Source of the DNA: Pseudeuparius sepicola
Lineage: Eukaryota > Arthropoda > Insecta > Coleoptera > Anthribidae
Assembly (NCBI GenBank): GCA_963920635.1
Contig: OY987301.1
Coordinates: 54,070,560-54,134,559 of the forward strand
Direction of reading: 5' to 3'
Length of the DNA stretch: 64,000 bases
Positions 1-10,956 of this stretch are shown here, one piece after another. Each line of letters opens with the position of its first letter. Position 1 is the stretch's first letter. The notes below the pieces were generated by a model. That model made no database searches. It was not told the origin of the DNA and worked only from the letters and a program-made list of their open reading frames with translations. The translations under genes were made by a program, and so were the position numbers.

Positions 1-657
1 TTGTTGTTAATTGAGCATGAGAAACATAAAGAAAATAATTAACAATAATCTCAAGTTAATCGTGGGAATTTAAAATTGTAACATTTTTGGCGATTTTTAC
101 AATAATAAAAGAGTGTTACCCTCCTTCTTTAAGTTGAGCTGTTGGCAGGCTTAGCAGGGTCTTCTTTGCTTGGTTTGCTTCGTTTTTCCTGACGTTTTCC
201 GGTGTTGGGAGCTCCCTCGACCAAAACCAATGTGCAACGTGCAGTGTGCAATGTGCAATGTCGTCTTCGCAGGTCTTGTCCTTGAGCTCGTGTGGTAGGG
301 TATATGGGAAAACAAGAGAGAAAAAATATCACCAAAAATGTGTTATTGAATTGAGGCAAAATATGATATTTGAAAATTATACTGCGTGAGAATCGTTACT
401 AAAATTTTACCAAATACCAATAAATGAAATTAATTCATTATTCTTTTCAAATATCAAAAATTAAATAGTGACGTAATAAATTATTTAATTAATAAATTTA
501 AATCAAAAAGAAAGGTATATATATATTTTTTAATGAATATTAAAAATTTAAACTTTACAAAAACATGAAAATTTTCGGGAGGAGAATACATAATTTTAAC
601 AGAAGTGATAATAAACAAAAAAAAACTCCCGTGGTACTTTGTGTCCCAACCGCTTCC
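1..657. other. AT-rich stretch without a recognisable gene
   Basis: I see no coding sequence or RNA gene here. Positions about 231-262 hold a short run of degenerate GTGCAAT-type repeats. The longer reading frames have no domain-like sequence and are taken as chance. Confidence 0.5.
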
Positions 658-659
658 TA

Positions 660-1605
660 TACAGGGTGTTTCAGACCTAAATACAATAATTTTAACCACA
701 TACTCAGAAAGGTGTATAAATACGAAAAATCGAAAAAAAAAATAATTTTTCGGAAATATTTTAGAAAGAATTAAATAATTTTAATATTTCCCCTAACGAG
801 CCGCTCAGTTTTATTATCGGGTAGACGCGTACCCAAGGCGCGAGGGAGACGCAAACTGGTTTCAGGTCTTCCTTCGACGTTGCCAGATCGCGGCGCCAGG
901 CAACGAACATTTTTATCTAAATGTGCCCACCTTTTTCTATCCTTTTGTTATCCTTTAGGATAATAATCGCTGATAGCAAATGAAAGGTGGTTTAAAAACT
1001 ATCCTCCTCGCCACTCACTTGCCATATTATCACAAAATTGCTCCAGAGGTCGGTACACGAGCTTCCTGGTGGCGTTCACAACGTTACCTACAGTCCAAAA
1101 GATAATCGAGTTGAGTAAGCCTTTTTCGAGCCGTCCGGTACGGCAATTCGCGGACGCGACGTCTGTCACCCAACCACGCTTGACCCACTGACCCACACTT
1201 CCGTCTCGCCGGCCGGCTGGGCGGCGTCTCCCCCTCCCTGCACCGCCTCGAGCCTTCGCAGTGGCGTGTTCTGTTGCTATGCAGGCCCTTTTTTATTTCA
1301 GTTTTTTGCTGCGTTTCCGAGCCGAGGATCTGTCGTCCCACAAGTCACGACTCTTAGTTCGGGGAATGGCAGGCCAAAAATCGGCAACATTGCACGTCGC
1401 CCTATAATGTAGCTTCTGGCCCGTCTACTTCCCGGTCGTTTCCTCGCCAGTGGCGTCGTTATTGTCTTTAAAAAATAGCTTCCTTAAAAAAATTTTTCTG
1501 GCTTTATTATTGACTTTTAATTTTTTTTAATTGCGGATCCGTATTAAGCTCAATTTTCTCCACATGTGGTTAAAATTATTGTATTTAGGTCTGAAACACC
1601 CTGTA
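660..1605. mobile_element. Non-autonomous DNA transposon with 40-bp perfect TIRs
   Basis: Bases 661-700 and 1565-1604 are exact reverse complements over 40 bp. The outermost sequence is TACAGGGTG and CACCCTGTA, and a TA dinucleotide flanks each side (658-659 and 1606-1607), as expected for a TA-targeting element. The interior is much more GC-rich than the flanks, especially 800-1400, and encodes no transposase. Two reading frames inside it (999-1196 and 1084-1341) have no recognisable domain. It is most simply a non-autonomous Tc1/mariner-like element that may have picked up foreign GC-rich DNA. Confidence 0.8.
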
Positions 1606-2235
1606 TACAACGGGCATGGTTCGAATTTGATCAATAATGCCAAGAACAATCCCCAGTAAAATTTAGACAGAATTAACAAAAACAAAAATTGAATTATCTA
1701 AAGATTGTTGAAAAAAGGAAAAACAGGAAACTCGAATTTGTACAAAGGTACTTTATTATCCAAGGATAAAATTATTTCCCATTTACTTTCACTAGTAATT
1801 TTCCCTGCTGTGAATTTTCTTAAAACAAAACAATAAGTACTTCAGTCCAAATTTTGCACTGGGCAGACTTGCAAGCAAGCACGACTAAAAATACCACAAT
1901 TTAATTCTTAGAAAAATTCGACAGACAGTGGAAAATAAAATACGTGATTTAAGTTTTCAAGCAGGTAGTCAAACAAAATTCAGATTTCAAAAATCCACAA
2001 ACTACTACACTAAATGTAGCATAAAAAATGGTCTGTAACCATAAAAAACAAGATAAAATAGATAATGCAATTTCTGTCTAAAAATTATTGGCAAATAAAT
2101 ATTTAATAAGTACACATGAAGATATAGGCAAATTATAAGCAAATAAAAATAGATAAATGATCAAATTCTTACCCCTTGTTGTTCAGGAACGGATGGTGGC
2201 ACAAAGACCCCAAGGCAAAACTCGCCGCCGAGTTA
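1606..2235. other. AT-rich spacer, nothing recognised
   Basis: No open reading frame of substance, no inverted repeat and no RNA gene seen. Part of it could be remnant of the retroelement whose LTR starts at about 2236. Confidence 0.4.
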
Positions 2236-2449
2236 AATTAACTATTTTGGAAAATGAGTTTTTAAAACAATTTATTTGGAAGCAACAGGGCAGCGATTAC
2301 TGCTACAATTCAGACAAGACTGATTAACAATAGATCAGAGCTTAAATATATACTTTATATAAATGCAACCTAAGCATACACGTACCGCGCACTCAGCGTC
2401 CAGTCATCACTTTTACACAAAAGAGTCTATTGTTCGTAGGCACGTAACT
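2236..2449 (-). repeat. 3' LTR of errantivirus-type element B
   Basis: Read on the minus strand the LTR begins AGTTACGTG, a start typical of errantivirus LTRs, directly after a polypurine tract. It contains a TATA-like stretch (tatataaag region near 2350) and a polyadenylation signal AATAAA about 2268-2275. The inner end is placed near GTTAATT at about 2236 and is uncertain because no matching 5' LTR exists in the window. It does not match the LTR at 10957-11370, which shows that the two ends of this block come from different elements. Confidence 0.6.
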
Positions 2450-2460
2450 CCTCCCTCCTT
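2450..2460 (-). promoter_or_regulatory. Polypurine tract (plus-strand primer) of element B
   Basis: On the minus strand the sequence reads AAGGAGGGAGG and is followed at once by the LTR start AGTTAC. The env stop codon overlaps its first bases. This is the standard arrangement at the 3' end of an LTR retroelement. Confidence 0.7.
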
Positions 2461-4157
2461 AAGACGAAAACAAAAGTCTTGATGGCTTGTTTTCAGTGAA
2501 TCCCTCCATTTCCATTTCCATTCTCTTCTTATTTTTCTTCACTTTCTTCTTCAAAATCTTGTAAAGTTTCCAAATACCATATGCGGCTGCTAATAGGATA
2601 ATTATAACTGTTGTCGTTCCTAGACCATAACTTAAGGAACGAATTTCTTGTATTTTTGGAATTTCTAATTGCTTTGATTTTTCTTTAAGATCATTTATAG
2701 CTTTTATGTCAATATTTTGAAGTTGTAGAGGTTTTTCTTGTAGATAGTTAAAGTTTAAATCATTTATTTGTATTTCTGGTAAATTGAGTGGTTTACCATG
2801 AATTTCTTCTTGTTTGTTAATAAATTTGAAACTATCGTAGTTTATTTCGCAATTTTCAGGAATATGAATTAAATTGGATTCGTAGAGTATCTTAATTTCT
2901 TCATTTTTGTTGCATTTCGTTAAGATTTTCAATGGTTGTTTGGTAGGGATTACAATAACATATTGACTATTAATGACTTCCATTATTGGGGTTTGAACGT
3001 GGATATTAACTGACATATTGGTACATTGATTTCCTTCGGCTTCTTTAATTAATGACGTAATACATTCATTTAAAAACGGTGTAAGTTGATTTTGACATAT
3101 GTGAATATTCTTAACCATGGGGCATTCTTCTTCTTGAAATTGTTGTTGGTTTGAACCAAGTATAAGGTAAGGCTGATTTGGGATAATAATTAAATTTTTG
3201 ACTGGAATTGGAAATAGGTGGTAAATTTAAAATTTTTCCTTTAAAAATATTGGGATATGTATAGCAAATATTATTTTATTCTTTGAGTCCAGCTATTTGA
3301 TAATAAGAAATTATATTTTTAAATTTTAAAACTGATTCATTTTCATAGAGATTTTCTAGGTATTTTACTGTTTTTTTGAGCTCTGATGCTGAAATTACTG
3401 AACTATGTAAAGTATTTAATTTTGCAAACATTATTGCATTTTCCAGATTATCAAGAAATGTAATTATATTTTGACAATTAAGTATTACTTGATCTAAAAC
3501 ATTTTGAGCTCTTAAGTATGCTGTAAAATCATTAATTGTTTTGTTAATATTAAATTCAAAATATTCTTGTCTTTCTTTTATTAAGTTTTGATTTGATTGT
3601 AAAATTGTCATTGTTGAGTTATAATTATTAATAAGTTGTTTCGTGAGAGATATTTGTAAAGATTGTTGATTATTTTCTAAGGTAACAATAATTGCTTTGT
3701 CATATTTTTCGCCATCATCGGAGTCTAGGGTTCTGAAAAGCAATTTTGATGCTTTACCTATAGCGTTAATTAATCCTCTTTTAACTCTATTATGCGGAGT
3801 AATATTATCTATTTTGTTTTCTACTTCAACAATTAAATAATCTACATAATGTAAAAGGTTATGTAATACGTTCCTATATGAATTGTTAGGTAAAGTATTA
3901 TTTTTATTAGTAAGGGTTAACTTGATTATATCATAAAATTTGCGAGTAGTGGTTAATTGGTTAATAATAGGGTCAATCTCTATATAGTGTACAAATGTAT
4001 GTTTGTTTTTTATAATACGGGTATCTCCTAATTGAAATGGGAGTAAGGGAGCTTTAATAGGAGTAAACGTCATGTCATTCGTTGCTGTCGTCAGTTTCGT
4101 AAGTAATGTCAATAATATCGTCGTGAATAGCATAACTGCAGCTAGGTTCATTTTCAT
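2459..4157 (-). pseudogene. env: Errantivirus envelope glycoprotein, F-type, broken
   Basis: This is a class I fusion envelope protein of the baculovirus-F/errantivirus type, which would sit in the virion or cell membrane. The 5' part (3276-4157) starts with a hydrophobic signal peptide. At about residues 120-130 it has a furin-type site RVKR followed by a fusion-peptide-like GLINAIGKASKLLF. The 3' part (2459-3118) carries a conserved ectodomain tail, one transmembrane helix (TTTVIIILLAAAYGIW) and a lysine-rich cytoplasmic tail. The parts are separated by a stop at 3276 and loss of frame over about 3119-3275, so the gene is dead. Its first 83 bases overlap the end of integrase (4075-4157), as in errantiviruses, where env is normally made from a spliced RNA. 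Its stop abuts the polypurine tract. Confidence 0.85.
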
Positions 4158-4990
4158 TCTCCTGAAAATAAGGAGGTAAATTAATTTTTGGTTTCCTTAA
4201 TTGTGCTTTGTGAATAATTTTATCGTCTTGAATTTTAATTTTTGAACCTAAGTCTTCTTTGATTTCAATTTTAATATGTTTTGGTTTCGTTTTATCGCGC
4301 ATGGATGCTTTATTTTGTTGATATTGTACAGTGTTCAGTTCATAATTTAAAGCTTCTTCCCTATCCTTATTATGTCTGGTATTTTGTTTTATTTTCTCCT
4401 CTAAAGACATTTGGTGTATTTTATTATATATAATTTTGAGTTTATTGTTTCTTTCATCTATATATCGATTCAAAATAATCTCATCTGTTATATCAAAGGG
4501 GTCAAGCGCATTTGTATGACCGTTTACTATATCAAAAGGTTTCTGTTTTGTTACGCTATGAATAGAATTATTGTAGCCTAAGATTGCATACTGCATTAAT
4601 TGTTTTATATCCGAATTCGGATGAGTAAGTTTTAAAACACGTACGCTATCAAGTAGTGTATTATGTAATCTCTCTACATTACTGTTACTATTCGAATTAC
4701 CGGGGGTAGTAAAATGTAATTGGACATTATGAAGTTTACAAAAATCTGATAAAAGAGTTGTTTAAAATTCAGTACCATTATCGCATGTTATTGATTTTGG
4801 TATTCCAAAGTGTGATACAAAAGTAAAAATTCCATTGATAACTTCGGTTGAATTACAGGATTCTAAGAAATAAGCTTGGGCATATTTTGAAAATACGTCT
4901 ATGATTGTCAAAAACCTCTTTCCTAGTATTTGAAATGTGTCCATATGAACAGACTATATCCTTTTGATTCTGTCCACAATTCTTTTTCAA
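4075..4990 (-). pseudogene. pol: Errantivirus integrase of element B, broken
   Basis: This would insert the cDNA into the chromosome. The core fragment 4762-4944 contains a catalytic Asp in MDTFQ and the second in TCDNGTEF, followed by an in-frame stop at 4762. The third acidic residue (NVERLHNTL) can be read between about 4597 and 4760. The C-terminal part (4075-4596) continues with YNNSIHS, a typical late-core motif, and a lysine-rich tail. The N-terminal zinc-binding HHCC domain, RNase H and RT that should precede it are missing, because the sequence upstream (5136 onwards) is already protease. Element B therefore has an internal deletion of most of pol. Confidence 0.8.
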
Positions 4991-5135
4991 GATAACATAT
5001 AATTTGATGATAGTACTATAAATATTTAAATTATTTTCGGTAACTAATTGGGATACTTAAAATTGAATCTTCGATTTTTGTCTTTTTGTTCTTTCAAAAA
5101 GGTTCATGTTTGGATGGGTTATTTTCAAATGACAT
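4991..5135 (-). other. Deletion junction between protease and integrase of element B
   Basis: About 145 bases of AT-rich sequence separate the end of the protease reading frame from the integrase core. In an intact element RT and RNase H, over 1.5 kb, would lie here. No RT motif is visible, so I read this as the scar of an internal deletion. Confidence 0.5.
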
Positions 5136-6990
5136 CTAAAATTTTATATTTCTCATTTTTACTTTCTTCTTTATTTTCACCTTCTTTTTATTTTTGTGTA
5201 AGATAATTTTCCTATTCCTAGTATTTATATCAAATTTAAACCTAAAATTTTGATTTGTATTTTTAGTTGATATTGGATAACTTGCATGTACATAACTGTC
5301 ATAACTAGGAGAATTATTTGTAATAACAACTTCTTTATTATCTATATCATAATTATGAACTTTATTTTTAAAATTATTATTGCTATAAACTTCTTTTTCG
5401 TAACTTTCATAAGATACATTATTATCAATAACTTCTTCATTAATATTATTATTACAACTTAGAACTTCGTTATTTTCTCCTATAACATCTTTATTATTTA
5501 TTTCAACTTTATTCTTATTCTTCTTAACTCTATTTTTATTTTTCCTAAGTTTATTTTTATTTATTTTAACTTCGTCGGTGCTTTCTATAAAAACTTCATT
5601 TATTTCACAAATTTCATAAAATATATCGTCATTAACTTCTTTATCTGTATCGTAAACATTATCATTATTAAAATCTTGGGAATCTAAATATAGCGAATTA
5701 ATCATCTCATAACTATCATCGTTATTTAAAACTGTGTCTGTTGTTTCTGGAGAATAAAGACTAGTTATTTTGCATTGGGGAACAATAGCATTATTGTTAA
5801 ACTTGTTTACTGGGATCTTGGCTGAAAGTGCTTCGTGTGCATTTACTGAAATTGTATATTGTTTGTCATCTGGTCGCCTATAATAGAAAGGAATTTCCGT
5901 AGTTTTATTTATTAATAGATCATTTTCTAGATCAATATGAAATTTTAAATTTTTTAAGTCGCATAAGCCTATAATACCGTCAAAATAAGGGTGAAAATCA
6001 AATAAAATTACTGGAATAATCATATCAGTATTTAATTCTTCTGGAGCCGGGATATTGGCTCTAAATTTAATTTCCGTTTCGCCTAAACTTGTTTTGACCT
6101 GTGTAGGGCAATTATAAATACAATTTGGAAAATATTTTTCTACAATTGAAGGCCTTAAGATTGAATGAAAACAACCTGTGTCGATAAGTAATTTCATGTT
6201 AGGATTTTTAATTTGAATGTAAGCTAAACTATTATGCTGTTCTACGTAAATTTCTACTATTTCTTTTATTTCTTCCGTTTGTACTTGGTTTGTACGCGAA
6301 TTTTGAGTTTCGTTATTTTGACTTTGTTGCTGTTGCGCAAGATTTTCATTTTCTATTTGATACAACTCTTCGACTATAGCGTTATTTTGCGGTTGAAAAT
6401 TATTTCTTGAAAAATTATTTTGTCTTGAAGAAAAGCTTCTGTGCACATTAGAAGGTACACGAGAGTTTGTGGACATAGCCTCCTGATTTCTATAATTTGT
6501 ATTATTATTAAAACCATTTCGACTAATTTGGGAAGCTACCTGCATTGGTTCATATTGTCTCTGGGGAATTTGACCAGTGGGTCGAAAAACATTACGCGGT
6601 GGTCCGAAAACTTGTCGGTTAGTGGGATAGTGTCTTTGTATTTGTCTAGGCTGTACATTAATTGGTTGGCTAGGAAATTGTTGTTGAAATTGGGGTTGTT
6701 GTTGGAAATTTGGATTCCTAACTTGGTTAGTGTTGTTATTGAGTCTGTGGAAATTATTAGTTTTCTGAAAATTAGATCTTTGAAAATTTTTTGGTAATTT
6801 TGGAAATTAGATCTTGTAAAATTATTATAACCAGAATTATTTGGTCTTGGAAAATTCTGTGGTGTATTTTTGAAAAAATTTTGTGTATAATTAAAATTTT
6901 CCTCCTGTATGACAAGAGTCATTGCGTCTTCTAATGTATTAGGTTCTTTTAATCGAATTATGGTCTGTAAAGGTTTTTAAACATAGTTGA
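5136..6990 (-). pseudogene. gag-pol: Gag C-terminus and aspartic protease of element B
   Basis: The upstream piece (6536-6990) is an Asn/Phe-rich nucleocapsid-like Gag tail, beginning with a segment like LQTIIRLKEPNTLEDAM. It shifts frame into 5136-6545, where the retropepsin active site LLIDTGCFHS and the flap-side motif DGIIGL are both present. After the protease domain the frame runs on through low-complexity Asn/Lys/Glu-rich sequence to 5136. Sequence is related to, but clearly different from, the protease of element A at 8088-9260. The start of Gag is missing and the sequence abuts the broken RT of element A at about 6990-7045. Confidence 0.8.
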
Positions 6991-7044
6991 TTGTATTGGC
7001 GTGAATAAATTTATTTTGTTACTTGATTCATATAAATATCCGTG

Positions 7045-8050
7045 TTAATTTAAATATATTAGAATTGGTGAAGTTATTAACGCATTTTTAAGTTGTTCGA
7101 AAGATTCACGACAATCTTTATCAAAAATAAATGGTACGTCTTTTCTTAAAAGTCGAGTTAAAGGCTTTGTCATTTTTGCGAAATTTGGAATAAACTTCCT
7201 GTAGTAACCAGTAAGACCCAAAAATTGTTTAATTTGTTTAGTATTAGTAGGTTGAGGAAAATCGATTACAGCTTGTACTTTTTGTGGATTTGATTTAACC
7301 CTTTCAGGTGTAATAACATGTCCTAAATAAATTACTTCTTTTTGTAAGAATTCACACTTATCTGGCTGTATTTTTAGATTTGAATTCCTTAATCTTTGAA
7401 AAACTTCAGTAATACGAGAGATATGTTCATTAATTGTGGAAGAATAAATAATAATGTCGTCCTTATAAACCAAGCACTTTTCGTTTTGTATCCCCATTAG
7501 TATATTATCCATAACACTTTGAAAAGTTGAGGGCGCATTACAAGGCCAAAGGGCATAAGTAAATATTCAAAATGACCATTTCAACGGAAAAAGCAGTTTT
7601 CGGAATGTCTTCTGGATTCATTTCAATTTGTTGAAACCCAGAAGCCAAATCTAAAGTAGTAAAATAATGGCAATTACCTAACTAATATATCTGAAATATT
7701 AGGCAGTGAATACCTGTCATTGACTGTTAATTCATTTAATTTTCGATAATCAATTACAATTCTCCATTTTTGTTTGCCTGAAGCGTCTAATTTTTTGGAA
7801 CGACCCAAACTGGGACGACCATGGTGAAACAGAAGGTCTAATCATTCCTTGAGAGCATTTTATTAATTTGTGTTTTACTTCTTCCTTGTGAACGTGTGGA
7901 TATCGATAAGATTTAGTAAAAATTGGCTTAGCGTCGCCTGTATCGATAGTATGTTTTATTTCGTTAGTGAAACTTAGGAAATCTCCGTCAAAGTAAAATA
8001 TATCTTCAAAATTCAAACATAAATTAGTAATTAGTTCTTTTTCTTCTTCG
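7045..8050 (-). pseudogene. pol: Reverse transcriptase of element A, fragmentary
   Basis: This is a Ty3/gypsy-type RT. The 5' part (7750-8016) has the N-terminal RT segment with [13 protein letters not shown]. The 3' part (7045-7512) has the active-site region as VYKDDIIIYSS, where families normally have YLDD, then the LGHVIT and FLGLTGYYRKFI motifs of the thumb/connection. The two parts are in different frames with damage between 7513 and 7749. The YKDD (Leu to Lys) substitution is probably decay. The sequence stops just after TSPILIY, where RNase H should begin, and gives way to element B. Confidence 0.85.
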
Positions 8051-8087
8051 TTTAAATGTTCTAGCCTTAATGCTTCTTTTATTTCCT

Positions 8088-9260
8088 CTACTCTACTCTT
8101 TGTTTTATTGTTATAAAGTTACAAATAACATTAGTACTTGCGTTCGTTTCTTTAATGTAAGGCTCAAATTCAAATTCTTCGAAACAAATATCCTTTGTTA
8201 TGGCATTTGCATTTAATATTGTTGTATAAAAATTACCGTCTTCGTTTATTTTTACTATAGCGTTTGGCACACATAGTTTTTCTACTCGTTGTGCGCATAA
8301 AATCATTTCTTTATTCGTATACTTATTCGTATGAAATTTGCATATTTTTTCGCAACGCGGTTCTATCGTAACTTTATTTATGTTATAACTGTAACTTATG
8401 TTTTTTATTTCAAAATTACTTATATCATTCATATAATCATCATCATTATTATTATTATTTCGTTCATAAGCGTTTATATGAAGGCTATCGTATCTTTCGT
8501 CAACATTAACTTGTCTTTTATAAACGACTCGATTATTATTATCATTATTATTCGAAAGCTCATTGAATTCATCTCCGTCTTTTAGTAATTCATGTACTTT
8601 ATAGTTCGTAATTAATTGTTTATTCCTAAAATCTACTACTGCACCATACCTTTCTAAAAAGTCAGCGCCTAAAATTCCGTCGAATCCTATATCTAAATCG
8701 CAAATATAAACTTTATGAGGAGAAAGAGGACCCGTAAAAGAAACAAATACCGCTTCAGTAATAGGAATTGATTGGCCAGAAATACCTTTAATTTGAAAAT
8801 TTTCTGGACATCGATTTAAAAATTGTTGAACCGTCTCTGGTTTGAAAATTGAAATACCAGCTCCTGTGTCGATTAAAATTTTGTACTTATTTACTTGTTT
8901 ATTCCTAAAATCTACTACTGCACCGTACCTTTCTAAAAAGTCAGCGCCTAAAATTCCGTCGAATCCTATATCTAAATCGCAAATATAAACTTTATGAGGA
9001 GAAAGAGGACCCGTAAAAGAAACAAATACCGCTTCAGTAATAGGAATTGATTGGCCAGAAATATCTTTAATTTGAAAATTTTCTGGACATCGATTTAAAA
9101 ATTGTTGAACCGTCTCTGGTTTGAAAATTGAAATACCAGCTCCTGTGTCGATTAAAATTTTGTACTTATCGGTATTATCTTTGATATAATACAGATTGCT
9201 ATTGTCAAATATGTTAAGAACTGAAAGAATGAAAGTTAAAAAATTGAAGAATGTAAACAA
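8088..9260 (-). pseudogene. pol: Retropepsin of element A with tandemly duplicated domain
   Basis: The reading frame carries two copies of an aspartic protease domain, each with the active site KILIDTGAGISIF and the second conserved motif DGILGADFLERYG. The copies are 93 codons apart and nearly identical, so the duplication is recent and in frame. Retroviral proteases act as dimers of one-domain subunits. A head-to-tail duplication would make a two-domain chain, but whether it was ever functional cannot be told from sequence. The downstream part is Asn-rich and leads to RT. The given start at 9260 is unlikely to be a true initiation site, since pol is normally reached from gag by frameshift or readthrough. 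Confidence 0.8.
8616..9174 (-). repeat. 279-bp direct tandem duplication in the protease gene
   Basis: Unit 1 (8616-8894) and unit 2 (8895 to about 9173) are direct repeats with a period of exactly 279 bases. I see only a couple of single-base differences, such as catacc against cgtacc. The duplicated piece covers the whole protease domain. Confidence 0.9.
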
Positions 9261-9374
9261 AAAATTTTTTACCTTTTAAAAAAATAATAATAATTAGGTT
9301 AGTACAAAAATATGTGATATTAAATAATGTAAAATGGTAAATAAATAAAGAGTTTTTATAAAAAAAAACAGTAT
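9261..9374. other. Gag-protease boundary of element A
   Basis: AT-rich sequence between the Gag stop near 9375 and the protease frame. No conserved slippery site is recognisable to me. Confidence 0.3.
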
Positions 9375-10629
9375 TTACGCAAACGTTTGGTCCGAATTGG
9401 TCATACCAAGATTCTTGAAATTCGGAATAGGATTCTGGTCCGAGGCTGTTATTTGAAAATTTTCAGTTTGTTCCAAATAATGTTGTTGAGGAGTTCTATT
9501 TTGGTTATTAGGATTTGAATTTGGGAATCTAGGAGTAAAATTTTGATTTGAAGGCTGGAAACCTGAATTATTATTAAAAGTTCTGGGGAAGTTATTTCTT
9601 GGAGCATTATTAGAAAAATTTCTAGGAGGTTGATTTCTTGGTTGGAAGGTTTGATTTCTTTGTTGGAAGGTTTGATTTCTTTGTTGGAAGGTTTGGGGTT
9701 GATTTCTAGGTTGGAAAGGAGAGGAATTTTCGAAATTATTTTGATGAGGAAAATATGTACTCCAAGGTCTTTGTTGTTGAAATCTATTTTGAGAGAAATT
9801 ATTTCTTTGGGAGTTACTTGGGAAATTGTTAGAAAAACTAGGAGGATTTGGACCATTCCTGTAAGAGTTATTTTGATTTTTGGTTCGACATTCATTTATA
9901 GTATGTCCATTTCTTTTGCAATAATTACAAAATTTTGGAAAATTATTATTGGTTCTTTTAACATTATTATTGAAGACTAGTACACGATTTTGCCTCTGAA
10001 ATTTTTGGTTTTCGTAATAGGAAAGTTGCAATTCCCTTTTTATCAAAGCGATAGCATCCATCATATTTGGTGGGTTGCTAGCACGAATTAGTTGCCCTAT
10101 TCTTGGTTCTAGACCTGTCAAAACTGTATTTAGACACATGCTATCGATTAATGTAGCTTGCGACTCTTTTTGTTCCCTAGTGAGAAAGCTTTGTTTTCCT
10201 ATTGCGGCATACATTTTTGAGTAGTGAGTTTGAACTCTGCCTACAAAAGTCAAAGCATTTTCATTTTGGGATTGACACATTCTTTGTAAATCTTGAATTA
10301 ATGAAGTTAGATCGCGAGGATCTCCGAAATGAACGTTAAGTAATTGTTTGATTTCGCGCCAGGTACTCAAATCTCTTGAATTGATGAGTTGGGCTGCACG
10401 TCCCTTTAATTGGTTTTTTTATTTTTATTACTAGTAAAATAGCTTGATCGCCAACAGTCATTTGCATGGCCCTATCACATGCAATAATAAAGGTATTTAA
10501 ATTTATTTGATCCCCATCGTATTCAGGGATGATAGAAAATATTTCGCTTAATTTAAATGGTACTTCGTCGTTATTTGAAGCGTTTGCTTCATTGTTTACA
10601 TTAGAGTTTATAGCTTCGTTATTCGGCAT
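9375..10629 (-). pseudogene. gag: Gag polyprotein of element A
   Basis: The structural polyprotein starts at the ATG at 10629 and changes frame near 10340-10370, so it is broken once. The capsid-like part has the segment NTFIIACDRA and the conserved FGDPRDLTSLIQDL. A single CCHC zinc knuckle (CNYCKRNGHTINEC, C-x2-C-x4-H-x4-C) lies near codon 150 of the second frame. It is followed by a long Asn/Gln/Phe/Arg-rich tail with short repeats of the type QTFQQRN. It lies directly upstream of protease on the same strand and downstream of the primer binding site. Confidence 0.85.
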
Positions 10630-10793
10630 GTTAAAATTTATATAGTTTATAACGTAAAAAGGTTGAATATATCAACGTAGAAAGTTCAAAAATTCACACA
10701 AAAATTCACTTCAAGTTTTTCACTTATAATAGTAGTGACTTCATGCTCGCTGGATGTCGTTGATGCTGCTGTTGTTGCTGGATGCTGGCCTCA

Positions 10794-10931
10794 GGAGACT
10801 GTCCTTCTCAGTGCCTCCGGATCTCCCTGTTGAAGACCCTTTTCAGCTGGCTCCAATCGTAGTGGTGTGGTGACCCCCGAGGAGACTGTCCTTCTAAGTG
10901 CCTCCGGATCTCCCTCGTTGAAGACCCTTTT
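10794..10931 (-). repeat. 87-bp-period direct repeat in the leader of element A
   Basis: The segment starting ggagactgtccttct at 10794 recurs at 10881 and stays similar for about 50 bases (to cctcc.gatctccct.gttgaagaccctttt). It lies between the primer binding site and gag. In the intact element it would be in the 5' untranslated leader, where packaging signals are expected; that role is inference. Confidence 0.75.
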
Positions 10932-10938
10932 ATCGAGG

Positions 10939-10956
10939 ATCCCACTTCTGACACCA
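10939..10956 (-). promoter_or_regulatory. Primer binding site, tRNA-Leu type
   Basis: On the minus strand the 18 bases read TGGTGTCAGAAGTGGGAT. That is complementary to the 3' end of insect tRNA-Leu(CAG), which ends in ATCCCACTTCTGACA plus CCA. It lies immediately inside the LTR end, as required for minus-strand DNA synthesis. Confidence 0.8.

Noticed and set aside
129..359. 76-codon minus-strand frame
   Set aside because: No domain, overlaps a GTGCAAT-type simple repeat, no promoter or splice support.
999..1341. Two overlapping minus-strand frames inside the first TIR element
   Set aside because: GC-rich sequence keeps frames open by chance. No transposase motif.
9449..9895. 148-codon Ile-rich frame overlapping gag of element A
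   Set aside because: Same-strand shadow frame of the Asn/Gln-rich Gag tail. Composition follows from the repeats.
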